The notes under the pieces were generated by a model. The model ran no database searches. It saw only the letters and a program-made list of their open reading frames with translations, and was not told where the DNA came from. 64,000 nt of DNA from Arthrobacter terricola. Lineage in GTDB: Bacteria; Actinomycetota; Actinomycetes; Actinomycetales; Micrococcaceae. The stretch spans positions 26,158 through 90,157 of the forward strand of contig NZ_SMRU01000024.1 of assembly GCF_004354015.1 (NCBI RefSeq), read 5' to 3'. Position numbers and translations under genes: made by a program. This document shows, piece after piece, positions 44,541 through 52,905 of this stretch (the first letter of the stretch is position 1; every line of letters begins with the position of its first letter).

Positions 44541-44807
44541 CTACCGCCTGTAAATGCCCAGTTCCGCGAGGGGGATCGTGAGGACAGACGGCCAGTCCAT
44601 GAAGCGGCCGGTGTCTTCGTTAAGCGCAACGCCTTCGGGGCTTTCAAACGCAGCCGCGGCTGCGTTCTCGGTCTCGACGCCGAAGGTATGCGGAAGCTGT
44701 TCGCGGGTTACCAGGAACGAGCCTTCGCTCCGCGGACTCACACGATCGAGGAAGTACTCGGCAAGTCGGCCCGTTCCATCGAACAGTTCGCGACCGAAGT
44801 TCTCCAA
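44541..44807 (-). CDS. Hypothetical protein, possibly a C-terminal remnant
   Basis: Up to 88 residues from TTG 44807. The frame stays open upstream into the opposite NTF2-like gene and has protein-like composition (LVTREQLPHTFGVE, DWPSVLTIPLAELG), so it may be the surviving 3' end of a gene whose front was lost. No family recognised. It could also be a chance open frame. Confidence 0.35.
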   Translation of the reverse strand: MENFGRELFDGTGRLAEYFLDRVSPRSEGSFLVTREQLPHTFGVETENAAAAAFESPEGVALNEDTGRFMDWPSVLTIPLAELGIYRR

Positions 44808-44830
44808 CCCTCTCTGTGCAAGGTAACCGC

Positions 44831-45628
44831 GTGACCGTCACCCCGGAAGCCTGCACTCCGGCCTGGGCGCACAACGCCGGAGTCCTTGACCTGCAAACCA
44901 TTCAATCCGTCCCGGACAACCTGGGCGCGGTGGCTGACCGCCTACTCATCCAGGAGACCGCAGCACGCTACGCAGTTGCGTATGACGAGCGGCGGTTGGA
45001 CGTTATCGAAAGCCTCCTGACCGAGTCGTCGACTTTCTCATACCGATTCGGTGAAGGTCCGGTGCACACGCAAACCGGGCGCGTCGCCGTGCTTGGATGG
45101 CTGGACGATGTCATGAAATCTCAACCGGACCAACGTCGGCACCTCCTAGGGAATGTCCTGGTGGAGCGGATAACGGCCGACGAAGCCCTGGTCCTCTCGT
45201 ATACGGCGATCTACGGCATCGAAGGGGAGGTAAATCTCGTCACCACCGGCGTCTACATCTTTAACATGGTCAAGCGTGAAAACCGCTGGCTCATCGAAGG
45301 AGCCGTGGGCAGCGGGACGCATAGCGAGCATCGCGGATCGATGCCACGCTTCCGCCTGGTTGGTCCGGACACTATGCGGGTGGTGTGGACGATGAACGAT
45401 TACGTCACCTGGGAACCCGACAGCCGCGACTACAAAAGCGTCCCGATCGCGGGTATGTACTGCATCCGCGGGTACGGGCTCTACGAAGAGGAATATGTAC
45501 GCACGCCGGCAGGCTGGCGCATTTCCTTCTCGCGGCTCGTCCGCACACGCATCGACCCCCTCGTAGGCACACCGGCACCGGCGCCGTACGCGTACCCCGC
45601 TCCCGACGATGCGTGGCTCGATGCGTGA
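44831..45628 (+). CDS. NTF2/SnoaL-like protein with a second partial domain
   Basis: A 265-residue protein from GTG 44831 (AAGG 7 bases upstream). Residues about 35-160 form a SnoaL_4-type NTF2 fold (RLLIQETAARYAVAYDERR, GRVAVLGWLDDVM, GVYIFNMVKRENRWLIEG). After it, YGLYEEEYVRTPAGWRISFSRLVRTRID looks like the last strands of another NTF2 domain. Such folds serve as isomerases, cyclases or hydratases; the substrate is unknown. Confidence 0.8.
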   Translation: MTVTPEACTPAWAHNAGVLDLQTIQSVPDNLGAVADRLLIQETAARYAVAYDERRLDVIESLLTESSTFSYRFGEGPVHTQTGRVAVLGWLDDVMKSQPDQRRHLLGNVLVERITADEALVLSYTAIYGIEGEVNLVTTGVYIFNMVKRENRWLIEGAVGSGTHSEHRGSMPRFRLVGPDTMRVVWTMNDYVTWEPDSRDYKSVPIAGMYCIRGYGLYEEEYVRTPAGWRISFSRLVRTRIDPLVGTPAPAPYAYPAPDDAWLDA

Positions 45629-45706
45629 CCGGCCCGATTCGGTCGCCGAAGACAGAAACTACCGTGTTCCTGCGCCGGGCGCAGGACGATTTGAAGGAGA
45701 AAATCA

Positions 45707-46357
45707 ATGAAGAAGGCAGTGATCTTTGGAGTCACCGGCTACGCCGGCGGGTTCATCGCCCAGGAACTCCTCGACCGCGGATTCGAAGTTGCCGGAGTCG
45801 CCCGTTCCAAACCGGAAACCCTCGATCCCCGCATCGCCTTCGAAGCCGGATCGATCCACGACCTTGACATCGTCGAGAGGGCCGTCGCGGGCGCCGACGT
45901 CGTTGTGCTCGCCACTCGGGCGGGGATGATAGCGTCCGACGGCGGAACCTTCGCCCAAGCGCTGGAACGAATCCTCCCGGCGATCATCGCGCAAGGTGCC
46001 CGCCTCGGCGTCGTAGGCGGTGCCGGAAGCCTGAGGCTCGCCGGAACCGACATCAAGCACATGGACCGCCCGGAATTCAACCAGGCACAGCTGCCCGAGG
46101 CGCGCCTCCACGCAGAAGCGCTTGAGGTGCTGAAGAAGCACGACGACACCCTCGACTGGTTCTATGTGAGCCCGCCGGCGTTGTTCGGTTCCTATGCGCC
46201 GGGGGAGCGCAAAGGCACCTACCGCCTCGGCAAGGACGAGCTGCTGTTCGACGAGGAAGGCAACTCCCACATCTCGGGCCAGGATTACGCCATCGCCTTT
46301 GTCGAAGAGATCGAACACCCAGCGCACGGCCGGATGCGGTTCACCGTGGCCTACTAA
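45707..46357 (+). CDS. NAD(P)-binding protein, YwnB/YtfG-like
   Basis: A 216-residue atypical SDR. FGVTGYAGGFIAQELLDRG is the dinucleotide-binding turn; GVVGGAGSLRL and DWFYVSPPALF match the family of NAD(P)H-binding proteins with YwnB. No classical YxxxK. It follows the NTF2-like gene by 78 bases with AAGGAG upstream, so they may be co-transcribed and act on the same compound. Confidence 0.88.
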   Translation: MKKAVIFGVTGYAGGFIAQELLDRGFEVAGVARSKPETLDPRIAFEAGSIHDLDIVERAVAGADVVVLATRAGMIASDGGTFAQALERILPAIIAQGARLGVVGGAGSLRLAGTDIKHMDRPEFNQAQLPEARLHAEALEVLKKHDDTLDWFYVSPPALFGSYAPGERKGTYRLGKDELLFDEEGNSHISGQDYAIAFVEEIEHPAHGRMRFTVAY

Positions 46358-46394
46358 GGTTCGGCGCCGGGCCGTTGGAGCACAGCGCAAACAC

Positions 46395-46440
46395 AAGCGG
46401 ACGACGGCGGTTCCACCCGCCGTCGTCCGCTTGCCTTTCT
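46395..46440. terminator. Strong terminator, possibly bidirectional
   Basis: A 14-bp perfect stem, GCGGACGACGGCGG (46397-46410) with its complement (46417-46430), extended by AA/TT and followed by TTGCCTTTCT. It separates the YwnB-like gene from the convergent YeiH gene. Confidence 0.85.
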
Positions 46441-46483
46441 AGGTGGTTGCCGGCCTCGGTTCGGGCGCTCTCCGTCCTATTGA

Positions 46484-47563
46484 CTACGCGGACGCGGCGA
46501 ACAAGGCTGTCCCGGCAAGGGAAACCGTCGCAATGATGGCTGTGGAGAGCAGGCCCAACATCAAGGGTCGTTTCCCCGAGCGCAGGATGGTCTTGATGTG
46601 TACGCCGAGGCCGAGGGCAAACATCGCCGCCGACAGCAGCATCGTTTGGAGCGTTTGGGCAGCTCCCAGGACGCCGGCCGGGAGAATTCCCGAGGTTCGC
46701 AGGAGAACCGCTGCTGCGAATCCGATGATGAACAGGGGAACGATCGGTGGCATTTTGCCGGCGCCCTTGGGTTCGGTCCTGCGCCGGTGCAGCGAAATGC
46801 CGGCGACGATCGGGGCAAGCGTGAGCACGCGCGCCAACTTGACGGTGACAGCCACGGCCAGCGCCGGGCCGCCGACGGTTCCGGCGGCCGCCACAACCTG
46901 GGCCACCTCATGGGTCGATGCGCCGATCCACATGCCCAGGGCCTTCTGTGGCAGTCCCAACAGCCCTCCGACGAAAGGTAGGAAAGGGATCATCAGCGTC
47001 CCGAAAAGGACGACCAAGGCCACGGCGGTGGCCACTTCCTCCTCTTTTGGTTTTGTCGCATTCGCCGTGCCGGCCACCGCGGCGGCGCCGCAGATTGAAA
47101 AGCCTGACGCAATCAGCAGGGTCTGCGCGGACCCCACGTTCAACGCCTTTCCCAGCCAGAGCGTGGTCGCGAACGTGATGCCCACCGAAAGGACCACCAC
47201 GAGAAGTGCTCCTGGGCCGAGCTGCAGGATCGAGGAGAGCGAGAGTTGCAGGCCCAACAACACAATGCCGGCTCGAAGCAGACTTCTGGATGATGCCGTA
47301 ACGCCGGGTGATAAGCGTCCGGGCACCGGAAGGAGATTGCGCCAAAGCGCTCCCAGAACAATTGCGATCAGCAATGGACTTGTCCCAGGCGACACCGCGG
47401 CGATCGCCCACGCACCCAAACCGCCGGCCACGCACACGAAGGCCCCGGGAAGAAGGCGCCCCGCCCCGCGGCCAAAGGGTGCTGGTCCGGGATGCGCCGA
47501 CGAGGTCCCGGGGTACGGTGTCTTTGTCTCGGCGAGGCGTGTTTCGTGGCTGTTGTAACCCAT
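46484..47563 (-). CDS. YeiH-family putative sulfate exporter
   Basis: A 359-residue membrane protein of the YeiH/YadS type (about ten helices), with FSICGAAAVAGTANATKPKEEEV and GMWIGASTHEVAQVVAAAGTVG, the characteristic central motifs. The start at ATG 47563 is chosen because longer frames would overlap the divergent LysR promoter. Family members have been called sulfate exporters without much proof; they often pair with a LysR regulator, as here. Confidence 0.88.
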   Translation of the reverse strand: MGYNSHETRLAETKTPYPGTSSAHPGPAPFGRGAGRLLPGAFVCVAGGLGAWAIAAVSPGTSPLLIAIVLGALWRNLLPVPGRLSPGVTASSRSLLRAGIVLLGLQLSLSSILQLGPGALLVVVLSVGITFATTLWLGKALNVGSAQTLLIASGFSICGAAAVAGTANATKPKEEEVATAVALVVLFGTLMIPFLPFVGGLLGLPQKALGMWIGASTHEVAQVVAAAGTVGGPALAVAVTVKLARVLTLAPIVAGISLHRRRTEPKGAGKMPPIVPLFIIGFAAAVLLRTSGILPAGVLGAAQTLQTMLLSAAMFALGLGVHIKTILRSGKRPLMLGLLSTAIIATVSLAGTALFAASA

Positions 47564-47619
47564 GAAAACAATTTCGCATGCCGCCAGGAACGGCAGTAGT
47601 CCCCGCTTCGCCATCACTG

Positions 47620-47638
47620 CCATATCATCAAGATATGG
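47620..47638. promoter_or_regulatory. Palindrome overlapping the LysR start codon
   Basis: CCATATC-ATCAA-GATATGG is a perfect 7+7 inverted repeat that includes the LysR ATG (47635). A TATC-N5-GATA core matches LysR-type recognition, suggesting autoregulation and control of the divergent YeiH gene. Confidence 0.6.
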
Positions 47639-48534
47639 CCCCTGCCTCACAGATCGAACACTGGCTTCACTTGCCCTCACTGCGCCTGCTTACCGGCATC
47701 GCGGACCACGGCAGCCTCAGCGCTGCTGCCCGGGCTGTCGGCATGGAGCAATCCAATGCTTCGCGAAGCCTCAGAACCCTGGAACGGCGCCTCGGATACA
47801 CCCTGATCACCAGGTCAACCCGCGGATCAACATTGACCGCGGAAGGAATACTGACCGTCGAATGGGCCAGGGACGTCTTCGACAGCCTGGGAAAACTCGT
47901 GGCCGGCGCAGCCGCCTTGGCAACTCCCGCCGATGAAGAACTGGCCATCTGCGCCAGCATGACTGTCGCCGAGCACCTTGTCCCGGGCTGGCTCACCGCC
48001 TTCCAAGCGCGCATGCCAACAGTCAAAACTGCCCTGCGCATCATGAATTCCCAACAGGTCATCGAAGCGATCACCTCCGGGCAGGCTCCGCTGGGTTTCG
48101 TGGAAACCCCGGACATCCCCGCCCATCTGCAGTCCCAGACTGCATGGACAGACCAGATAGTCGTCGTCGCGGCAACCGGGCACCCCTGGGCAAACCGTCA
48201 ACAGCCCCTGACAGAAGCTGAGCTGGCCCGCACCCCGCTGGTCGAACGGGAAAAGGGGTCGGGAACACGGGCCTTTCTCGATCGCGCGATCGGCCGGCAA
48301 CGCTCCCGGCCGATCGTTGAACTCAACAGCAACGCCGCCATCTGCCAAAGCGTCATCGCCGGAATGGGACCGGCTGTCCTCAGCAGGCTCGCCGTCGAGG
48401 GAGCGCTCAAAGACGGTCGCCTCCTCGAAATACCTTACGAACAGCCCTTGGAGCGGCAGCTAACCGCCATTTGGAAAGGCGCCGGACCGGCGGGAGCGGC
48501 ACGTGACTTCCTTGACATAGCCGCAGGACGATAG
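47635..48534 (+). CDS. LysR-family regulator, divergent from YeiH
   Basis: A 299-residue LysR protein, HTH at about residues 12-60 (LPSLRLLTGIADHGSLSAAARAVGMEQSNASRSLRTLE). The start is ATG 47635, inside a palindrome and without a ribosome-binding site. A leaderless mRNA or an upstream start at 47578 is possible. YeiH-linked LysR proteins are typically CysB/CynR-like regulators. Effector unknown. Confidence 0.9.
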   Translation: MAPASQIEHWLHLPSLRLLTGIADHGSLSAAARAVGMEQSNASRSLRTLERRLGYTLITRSTRGSTLTAEGILTVEWARDVFDSLGKLVAGAAALATPADEELAICASMTVAEHLVPGWLTAFQARMPTVKTALRIMNSQQVIEAITSGQAPLGFVETPDIPAHLQSQTAWTDQIVVVAATGHPWANRQQPLTEAELARTPLVEREKGSGTRAFLDRAIGRQRSRPIVELNSNAAICQSVIAGMGPAVLSRLAVEGALKDGRLLEIPYEQPLERQLTAIWKGAGPAGAARDFLDIAAGR

Positions 48535-48549
48535 GACCGGGCCTACGAG

Positions 48550-48587
48550 GCGTGTCCGCGGCTGCCGTATGGCTGCCGCGGACACGC
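48550..48587. terminator. Bidirectional hairpin terminator
   Basis: GCGTGTCCGCGGC (48550-48562) pairs perfectly with GCCGCGGACACGC (48575-48587) around 12 bases. It lies between the convergent LysR and YCII genes. The T-run is weak. Confidence 0.7.
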
Positions 48588-48611
48588 TTGGTGTGCAATT
48601 TTGGCCAGGTG

Positions 48612-48950
48612 TTACATTCCGGGGATTTGCTGGGCTTCGTGGACTTCGATTTCGCAGCCGCCGGGCATGTTCAGGTGCGGGTGGACCTTGGCGAGTTCCA
48701 CGGCCGCGTCAAGGCTGTCGGCCTCGATGATGCTGTATCCCGCGACCTCGCGCTGGCTCGGTGCCGTGGCTCCGCCGGCGCTAACGCGGACGCCGTTGGC
48801 CAGGGGTGTCCCGAAGTCGACCATGCCGCTGCCGACTTTTCCGGCCCAAGCGTTCCACTGGTCCATGACCGCTGCCATGTCCTCTGGTGCGGGCGGGGCG
48901 GCCTCGGCGGGGGTCATCGGGGCGTGGTAGATAAAGACGAACTTGGACAT
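48612..48950 (-). CDS. YCII-related protein
   Basis: A 112-residue ferredoxin-like protein of the YCII/DGPF group: KFVFIYHAP start, AMTPAE, AGYSIIEADSLDAAVELAKVHPHL and the family ending on PGGCEIEVHE. The ATG at 48950 is preceded by AGGAAC. Function of this group is unknown; it commonly sits beside ArsR and SRPBCC or DinB genes, and a decayed ArsR/DinB gene is indeed next. Confidence 0.9.
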   Translation of the reverse strand: MSKFVFIYHAPMTPAEAAPPAPEDMAAVMDQWNAWAGKVGSGMVDFGTPLANGVRVSAGGATAPSQREVAGYSIIEADSLDAAVELAKVHPHLNMPGGCEIEVHEAQQIPGM

Positions 48951-49000
48951 TTTGTTCCTGCTTTCCTTTGTGTGTTTGACGGGTAGTGGGTTGGAGGACT

Positions 49001-49354
49001 TCAGGCGGTGACGGTTCGGCCGGTGAATGCGATCAGGCGCTCGAGGCTGCCGGTAGTTTCCGTGACCGGCTGGGCAGCCGCGAAGCTGCCGCTGGCGCGG
49101 ACCTGCTCGGAGATGGTCTGCTGGGCCAGGCTCTCGACATGGCCGGTGACGACGTCGGAGACGACGAGTTCCTGGCCGGTGGCCTTCGCGAAGTCCCAGG
49201 CGTGTAAGAGCAACTCGAGGTTGATGATGCCGGCGACGACGGTGGCCGGCAGTTGGGCGAAGCCCATGTCGATGGTGCCCTCGAGTCCGCGGTGGCTGAA
49301 CGCCTCCAGGCGTCGCCGGTTCGGCTCTGCGGCTATCTCCAAGGCATCCCACAC
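49001..49354 (-). pseudogene. Chimeric remnant: ArsR N-terminus joined to TIGR03086 (DinB-like) C-terminus
   Basis: From GTG 49354 the first ~20 residues (WDALEIAAEPNRRRL) look like the beginning of an ArsR-family HTH protein. The rest (GFAQLPATVVAGIINLELLLHAWDFAKATGQ) is the C-terminal two thirds of a TIGR03086 metal-binding DinB-like protein, whose N-terminal helix is missing. A deletion seems to have fused the first and last genes of an ArsR-SRPBCC-YCII-DinB type cluster. An operator-like palindrome survives just upstream. Probably non-functional. Confidence 0.65.
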
Positions 49355-49362
49355 AAGAAATA

Positions 49363-49380
49363 CGTTAGTGGACGCTAACG
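49363..49380. promoter_or_regulatory. Operator-like inverted repeat
   Basis: CGTTAG-TGGACG-CTAACG is a perfect 6+6 inverted repeat between the divergent chimeric gene and the MarR gene. It may be the old ArsR operator or a MarR site. Confidence 0.55.
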
Positions 49381-49473
49381 CATTCCGCAAGACCTGCCGG
49401 CGTGACGGTGCTGACGGGCCTCTGCGTCTCAGAAAGCCCGATCCGAGTTGCGTTCAGCCCTTAGGCTGGGTAC

Positions 49474-49971
49474 ATGAGTGAAGAAGGCATCGGCGCCGCG
49501 GGAGCCTGGTCTCTCACCGACGTCATCACCCGGCTCCGCAGGACCCTGCGGTCGAGCATCCGGGAGGAGCTGCCCTGGGAGTCGCTGCCGATGGCCCAGG
49601 TGGAGCTGCTGCAACGCCTCGCCGAAGAGCCAGGGTTGGGGGTCAGTGAGCTGGCCGAGCGGCAGCACCTTGCCCGAAACACCGTCAGCAACCTCGTCCA
49701 GCAGATGGTCACCGCAGGCCTGCTGGAGCGGCGGCCCCACGAAAGCGACAGGCGCGCCGTCGTGCTGCGCCTTTCCGGCGCGGGCCACGAGCGGCTAGTC
49801 GCCTGGCAGCAGGCCAATGAGCGCCGCATCCGCCGCGCCATCGAGGGCCTCGCCGACCAGCACCGGGAGGCAATCGACCTGGCCCTGCCCGCCCTGCGCG
49901 CGCTGGCCGCGCAGCTGGAGGCACAGGAAGCGGAAGCCGTCGGCGCAACGGTCGCAAGAGCAGGCCGATAA
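49474..49971 (+). CDS. MarR-family transcriptional regulator
   Basis: A 165-residue MarR protein. DNA-binding segment LGVSELAERQHLARNTVSNLVQQMVTAGLLERRPHESDRRAVVLRLSG in pieces: helices LGVSELAERQH and NTVSNLVQQM, wing ESDRRAVV. The long C-terminal helix is Ala/Glu-rich. Divergent from the ArsR/DinB remnant, sharing a palindrome. Confidence 0.9.
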   Translation: MSEEGIGAAGAWSLTDVITRLRRTLRSSIREELPWESLPMAQVELLQRLAEEPGLGVSELAERQHLARNTVSNLVQQMVTAGLLERRPHESDRRAVVLRLSGAGHERLVAWQQANERRIRRAIEGLADQHREAIDLALPALRALAAQLEAQEAEAVGATVARAGR

Positions 49972-50004
49972 CCCCTCACGCATCGGGCGCTTGCCTTTGA
50001 TCTT

Positions 50005-50400
50005 TCAGGCAACCGCCCGTGCCAAGGTGCTTTCCATCGCTGCCAGCACCGCCGGGCCGTCGGCGGGTTTCAGCCGGTCCACCGGGCGGGATCCGTTGAG
50101 GGCCGGGCAAGGTGTCATCATCCACAGTGCGAGGTAGTTGTGGGGGATCCGCAGCTGAATCGCCCGCTGGAACAGGCGCGTCATTACGGGGTTGAGGGAC
50201 AGGTCCTGTTGGAACTGGTAGCCGGGGCAGTAGGTGCCTTCACCAATGAAGACCCGCACGAGCTGCCGCATGACGGGTTCAGGATCCTGGCTGATGGCGG
50301 AGAGTCTTTCACGGACCTGGTCCAGCGCCGGCAGGCCGAATTCGTCCCGGATCCTGTCCCACAGCTGCGGCGGGACGGGGGATCGGTATAAGTCAGCCAT
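50005..50400 (-). CDS. Protein with Xre/MbcA/ParS-like toxin-binding C-terminus
   Basis: A 131-residue protein. Residues about 88-110 (LALWMMTPCPALNGSRPVDRL) resemble the W-x-x-TPNPALGG-x-P-x-x-LL core of the MbcA/ParS/Xre antitoxin C-terminal domain, and GPAVLAAMEST follows as in that family. No N-terminal HTH is evident. Its ATG overlaps the stop of the upstream gene (TGATG), so the two are translationally coupled. Whether this is a toxin-antitoxin module is unclear, since the partner is not a RES toxin. Confidence 0.65.
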   Translation of the reverse strand: MADLYRSPVPPQLWDRIRDEFGLPALDQVRERLSAISQDPEPVMRQLVRVFIGEGTYCPGYQFQQDLSLNPVMTRLFQRAIQLRIPHNYLALWMMTPCPALNGSRPVDRLKPADGPAVLAAMESTLARAVA

Positions 50401-50657
50401 CAGCTGACGGACTCCAGCAGCCACTGCGCGGCTCCCGGGTCGCGGTGGAGCAGGAAGGTCCGCGGCGCCGCGGTGGACGACAGCTTCCCTTGCACCTGCC
50501 AGAACTCGATGTCCGCGCCGGACCAATGCACTGGCTCGTCGGTGACCACCCACAAGTGCCCGTCGTGCCGGAGGGCCAACGGCAGGCCTGCGGGGCTGAA
50601 CCGGACGTCGACGGCGACATTCAGGGTGGTGGTTTCATGGGCTGCTGTGGTTGTCAC
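50400..50657 (-). CDS. Small DUF6504-like protein
   Basis: An 85-residue beta-rich protein from GTG 50657 (AGGAG 13 bases upstream). Segments FSPAGLPLALRHDGHLWVV, VHWSGADIEFWQVQG and FLLHRDPGAAQWLLE recall the DUF6504 family, often linked to DNA polymerase/repair genes in actinobacteria. Coupled to the Xre/MbcA-like gene. The call is tentative. Confidence 0.55.
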   Translation of the reverse strand: MTTTAAHETTTLNVAVDVRFSPAGLPLALRHDGHLWVVTDEPVHWSGADIEFWQVQGKLSSTAAPRTFLLHRDPGAAQWLLESVS

Positions 50658-50756
50658 GGTGTTTCGCGCTCTCCTGGGTTCTTGCCATAAGTTCCTGCCG
50701 TCCCGCTTCCGCGGCCGCTCCGAACCAGTGTGCACGAGGGGGCTGACAATTTAGTT

Positions 50757-51716
50757 TCAGGCAGAAATCACCCTCAGGGGAACGCCCTGCGCCCACGCGC
50801 GGACATCCTCGAAAGCCTCGCCGTAGAAGCGGGCATAGCTTTGCGAGGTGACGTACCCCAGGTGCGGGGTCAGCACGGTGCGTGGCGCTGTGAGCAGGGG
50901 ATGGTCGGCGGGGAGGGGTTCGACGTCGTACACGTCCAGGGCCGCGCCGCCGAACCACCCGTCATTGAGGCCGCGGAGGAGGGCCGCTTCGTCCACGACC
51001 GGACCACGCGAAGTGTTCACCAGGACCCCGTAGGGACCGAGGAGCCTGAGTTCGTCCTCGCCGACGAGCCCCCGGGACCTTTCCGATAAGCGCACGTGGA
51101 CGCTTACGACGTCGGCCTCCCGGAACAATGCCTCTTTGCCCACCTTCCGGGCGCCCGCCGCAGCCGCGGTCTCCTCTGTGAGGTTGGGACTCCACGCGAT
51201 GACGTCCATGCCGAAGGCCTGGCCGTAGCCGGCCACTTTGCTGCCGATCCTGCCCAGGCCCAGCACCCCGAGGGTCTTCCCGGACAGCTCGAAACCGACG
51301 GTGCTCTGCCAATGCCCGGCCCGCAGGCGGTTGTCTTCGAACGGCACTTTGCGGGCGAAAGCCAGGAGCAAAGCCCACGTCAATTCTGGAGCGGCGTCGG
51401 GGGAACCGCCGGTGCCGCAGACCGTGATGCCGAGGTCCTTGGCGGCGGCCAAGTCGATGGCCGCGTTGGCCATCCCCGTGGTGACCAGCAGCTTCAGCCG
51501 CGGAAGGTTCCCGAGACGCGCAGCGTCGAAGACCGTTCGCTCCCGCATGGCCATGACGGCGTCGAAATCGCGGAGGGCAGCCACGGTCTCCTGATCGCCC
51601 GCGAAAGGCTCCGTGAACACCGTGACGTCGATGCCGTCGTCGGCGAGGTCGTCCCACGGCGCATATTGGTAGGCGACTGCCTGATAGTCGTCGAGGATGG
51701 CAAGGCGCTGGCGCAT
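50757..51716 (-). CDS. D-2-hydroxyacid dehydrogenase family protein
   Basis: A 319-residue NAD-dependent dehydrogenase. Rossmann motif LGVLGLGRIGSKVAGYG, catalytic Arg in LVNTSRGPVVDE, Glu in the VEPLPADHPL region and His in VLTPHLGY are visible. It reduces a 2-keto acid or oxidises a D-hydroxyacid; substrate unknown. Single gene, with AAGGGAC before the ATG. Confidence 0.93.
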   Translation of the reverse strand: MRQRLAILDDYQAVAYQYAPWDDLADDGIDVTVFTEPFAGDQETVAALRDFDAVMAMRERTVFDAARLGNLPRLKLLVTTGMANAAIDLAAAKDLGITVCGTGGSPDAAPELTWALLLAFARKVPFEDNRLRAGHWQSTVGFELSGKTLGVLGLGRIGSKVAGYGQAFGMDVIAWSPNLTEETAAAAGARKVGKEALFREADVVSVHVRLSERSRGLVGEDELRLLGPYGVLVNTSRGPVVDEAALLRGLNDGWFGGAALDVYDVEPLPADHPLLTAPRTVLTPHLGYVTSQSYARFYGEAFEDVRAWAQGVPLRVISA

Positions 51717-51818
51717 GGAGGTCCCTTCCGCCCGAAGAAAGTGGTTAAGGGGAACCTAGCACGCGCCGGGATGACCGTAATTCTCCTGCAGATCACAATG
51801 CCGGTACCCTCAGGAGCG

Positions 51819-52421
51819 ATGGGAAATCTGGGAGGCGTCGTTCTCACGGCGATCGGCGCGTTTGCGGCGACCAACCTGGATGACTTGTTGGTCTTGTCCG
51901 CCCTGTTCCTGTCGGCGAGGACACTCGCCGAACCCCGGCTCTGGAGAATTTGGACCGGTCAGTACATCGGGATCGGCATATTGATCATCGTTGCCGTAAT
52001 CGGAGCGTGGGCACTGGCTCCCGTGCGCCTGGAATGGGTAGGTCTGCTCGGTTTGGTGCCCTTGTTCCTGGGTGCCTACGCCTTATTCAGGGTAGCTGTC
52101 CCATCTCCGGATCCGCCCAAGCTCCGGTCCGTGACCGTGCCCGTGGTCGCAGCCGTCACAGTGGCCAACGGTGGCGACAACATCTCCGTGTACATTCCGC
52201 TTTTTCGCTCGCTTGGCCCGGCTGAGCTGGCCGCCACGGTAGTGATTTTTCTGGGCATGGTAGCGATATGGTGCGCCGCCGGTTATTGGTTGACAGCCCA
52301 TCCCAAAGTGCGCGCGTACTGCCGCCGGATAGGAGACAAGGCAATCCCGGTGGTCTATGTCCTCCTCGGAGCGGTGATCATAGCCCGGTCCGGAATCATC
52401 GCGATGCTGTTTCAGGGCTGA
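51819..52421 (+). CDS. CadD-family membrane transporter
   Basis: A 200-residue membrane protein with about five helices. AIGAFAATNLDDLLVLSALFL near the start is the CadD (cadmium resistance) signature, and TVANGGDNISVYIPLF is the matching second repeat motif. ATG 51819 fits family N-termini; in-frame ATGs at 51798 and 51771 are alternatives. CadD proteins export or bind Cd2+; related proteins have other substrates. No adjacent metal-responsive regulator is seen. Confidence 0.85.
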   Translation: MGNLGGVVLTAIGAFAATNLDDLLVLSALFLSARTLAEPRLWRIWTGQYIGIGILIIVAVIGAWALAPVRLEWVGLLGLVPLFLGAYALFRVAVPSPDPPKLRSVTVPVVAAVTVANGGDNISVYIPLFRSLGPAELAATVVIFLGMVAIWCAAGYWLTAHPKVRAYCRRIGDKAIPVVYVLLGAVIIARSGIIAMLFQG

Positions 52422-52502
52422 CCCGTTTCAGAGAAAACCCGGAGCGTAGACGCCTCTGAAGAGCAGTTTGTCAAGACCGGGTTCTTGACCTATCATCAAT
52501 TC

Positions 52503-52662
52503 GCAAGGTGCCGTTCGTTAGCTGAGGCTCCTTCGCGGATACATGCCAGCGACCCCCAACGTCGAGAGACGCCCCGGGTCAGGACAGGCTCCCCCGGTCT
52601 AAGGGGTTGCCCCGATTGGCTCCCGGAATACCGGGTTTACGCCGCGAAGTGCCAAAGGTCTT
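52503..52662 (+). ncRNA. M-box (ykoK leader) Mg2+ riboswitch
   Basis: The leader contains the M-box blocks in order: GTTAGCTGAGGCTCCT, the small hairpin CGTCGAGAGACGCC, GTCAGGACAGGCTCCC, GGGGTTGCCCC and GTGCCAAAGGTCTTACG. In known M-boxes Mg2+ binding compacts the RNA and turns expression off. A G+C-rich hairpin follows (GAGGAG at 52665 with CTCCTC near 52699), a possible expression platform. The downstream gene is an NRAMP-related transporter, as expected for Mg2+ uptake control. Confidence 0.9.
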
Positions 52663-52905
52663 ACGAGGAGGGGCAACCGCCGGGTGGGATGCCCGGCCTC
52701 CTCCCTGGCTGTGCAGAGCGCCGATTGGAGGTGGTCACTCGTGAGTGGTGATGATAGTCGATCCAGCGGTGCCGCCTCCGTGCGGTACTGATCCACATTT
52801 CCTGGCGCAGGCTCGGTCTGCGTGATTTTCCCCAGCTAGTCGCTCCGCGACCCCAACTTGCTGCCCTGCCAGTGGTCTTTTCCGCATGCCACAGGCGGAG
52901 TCGTC

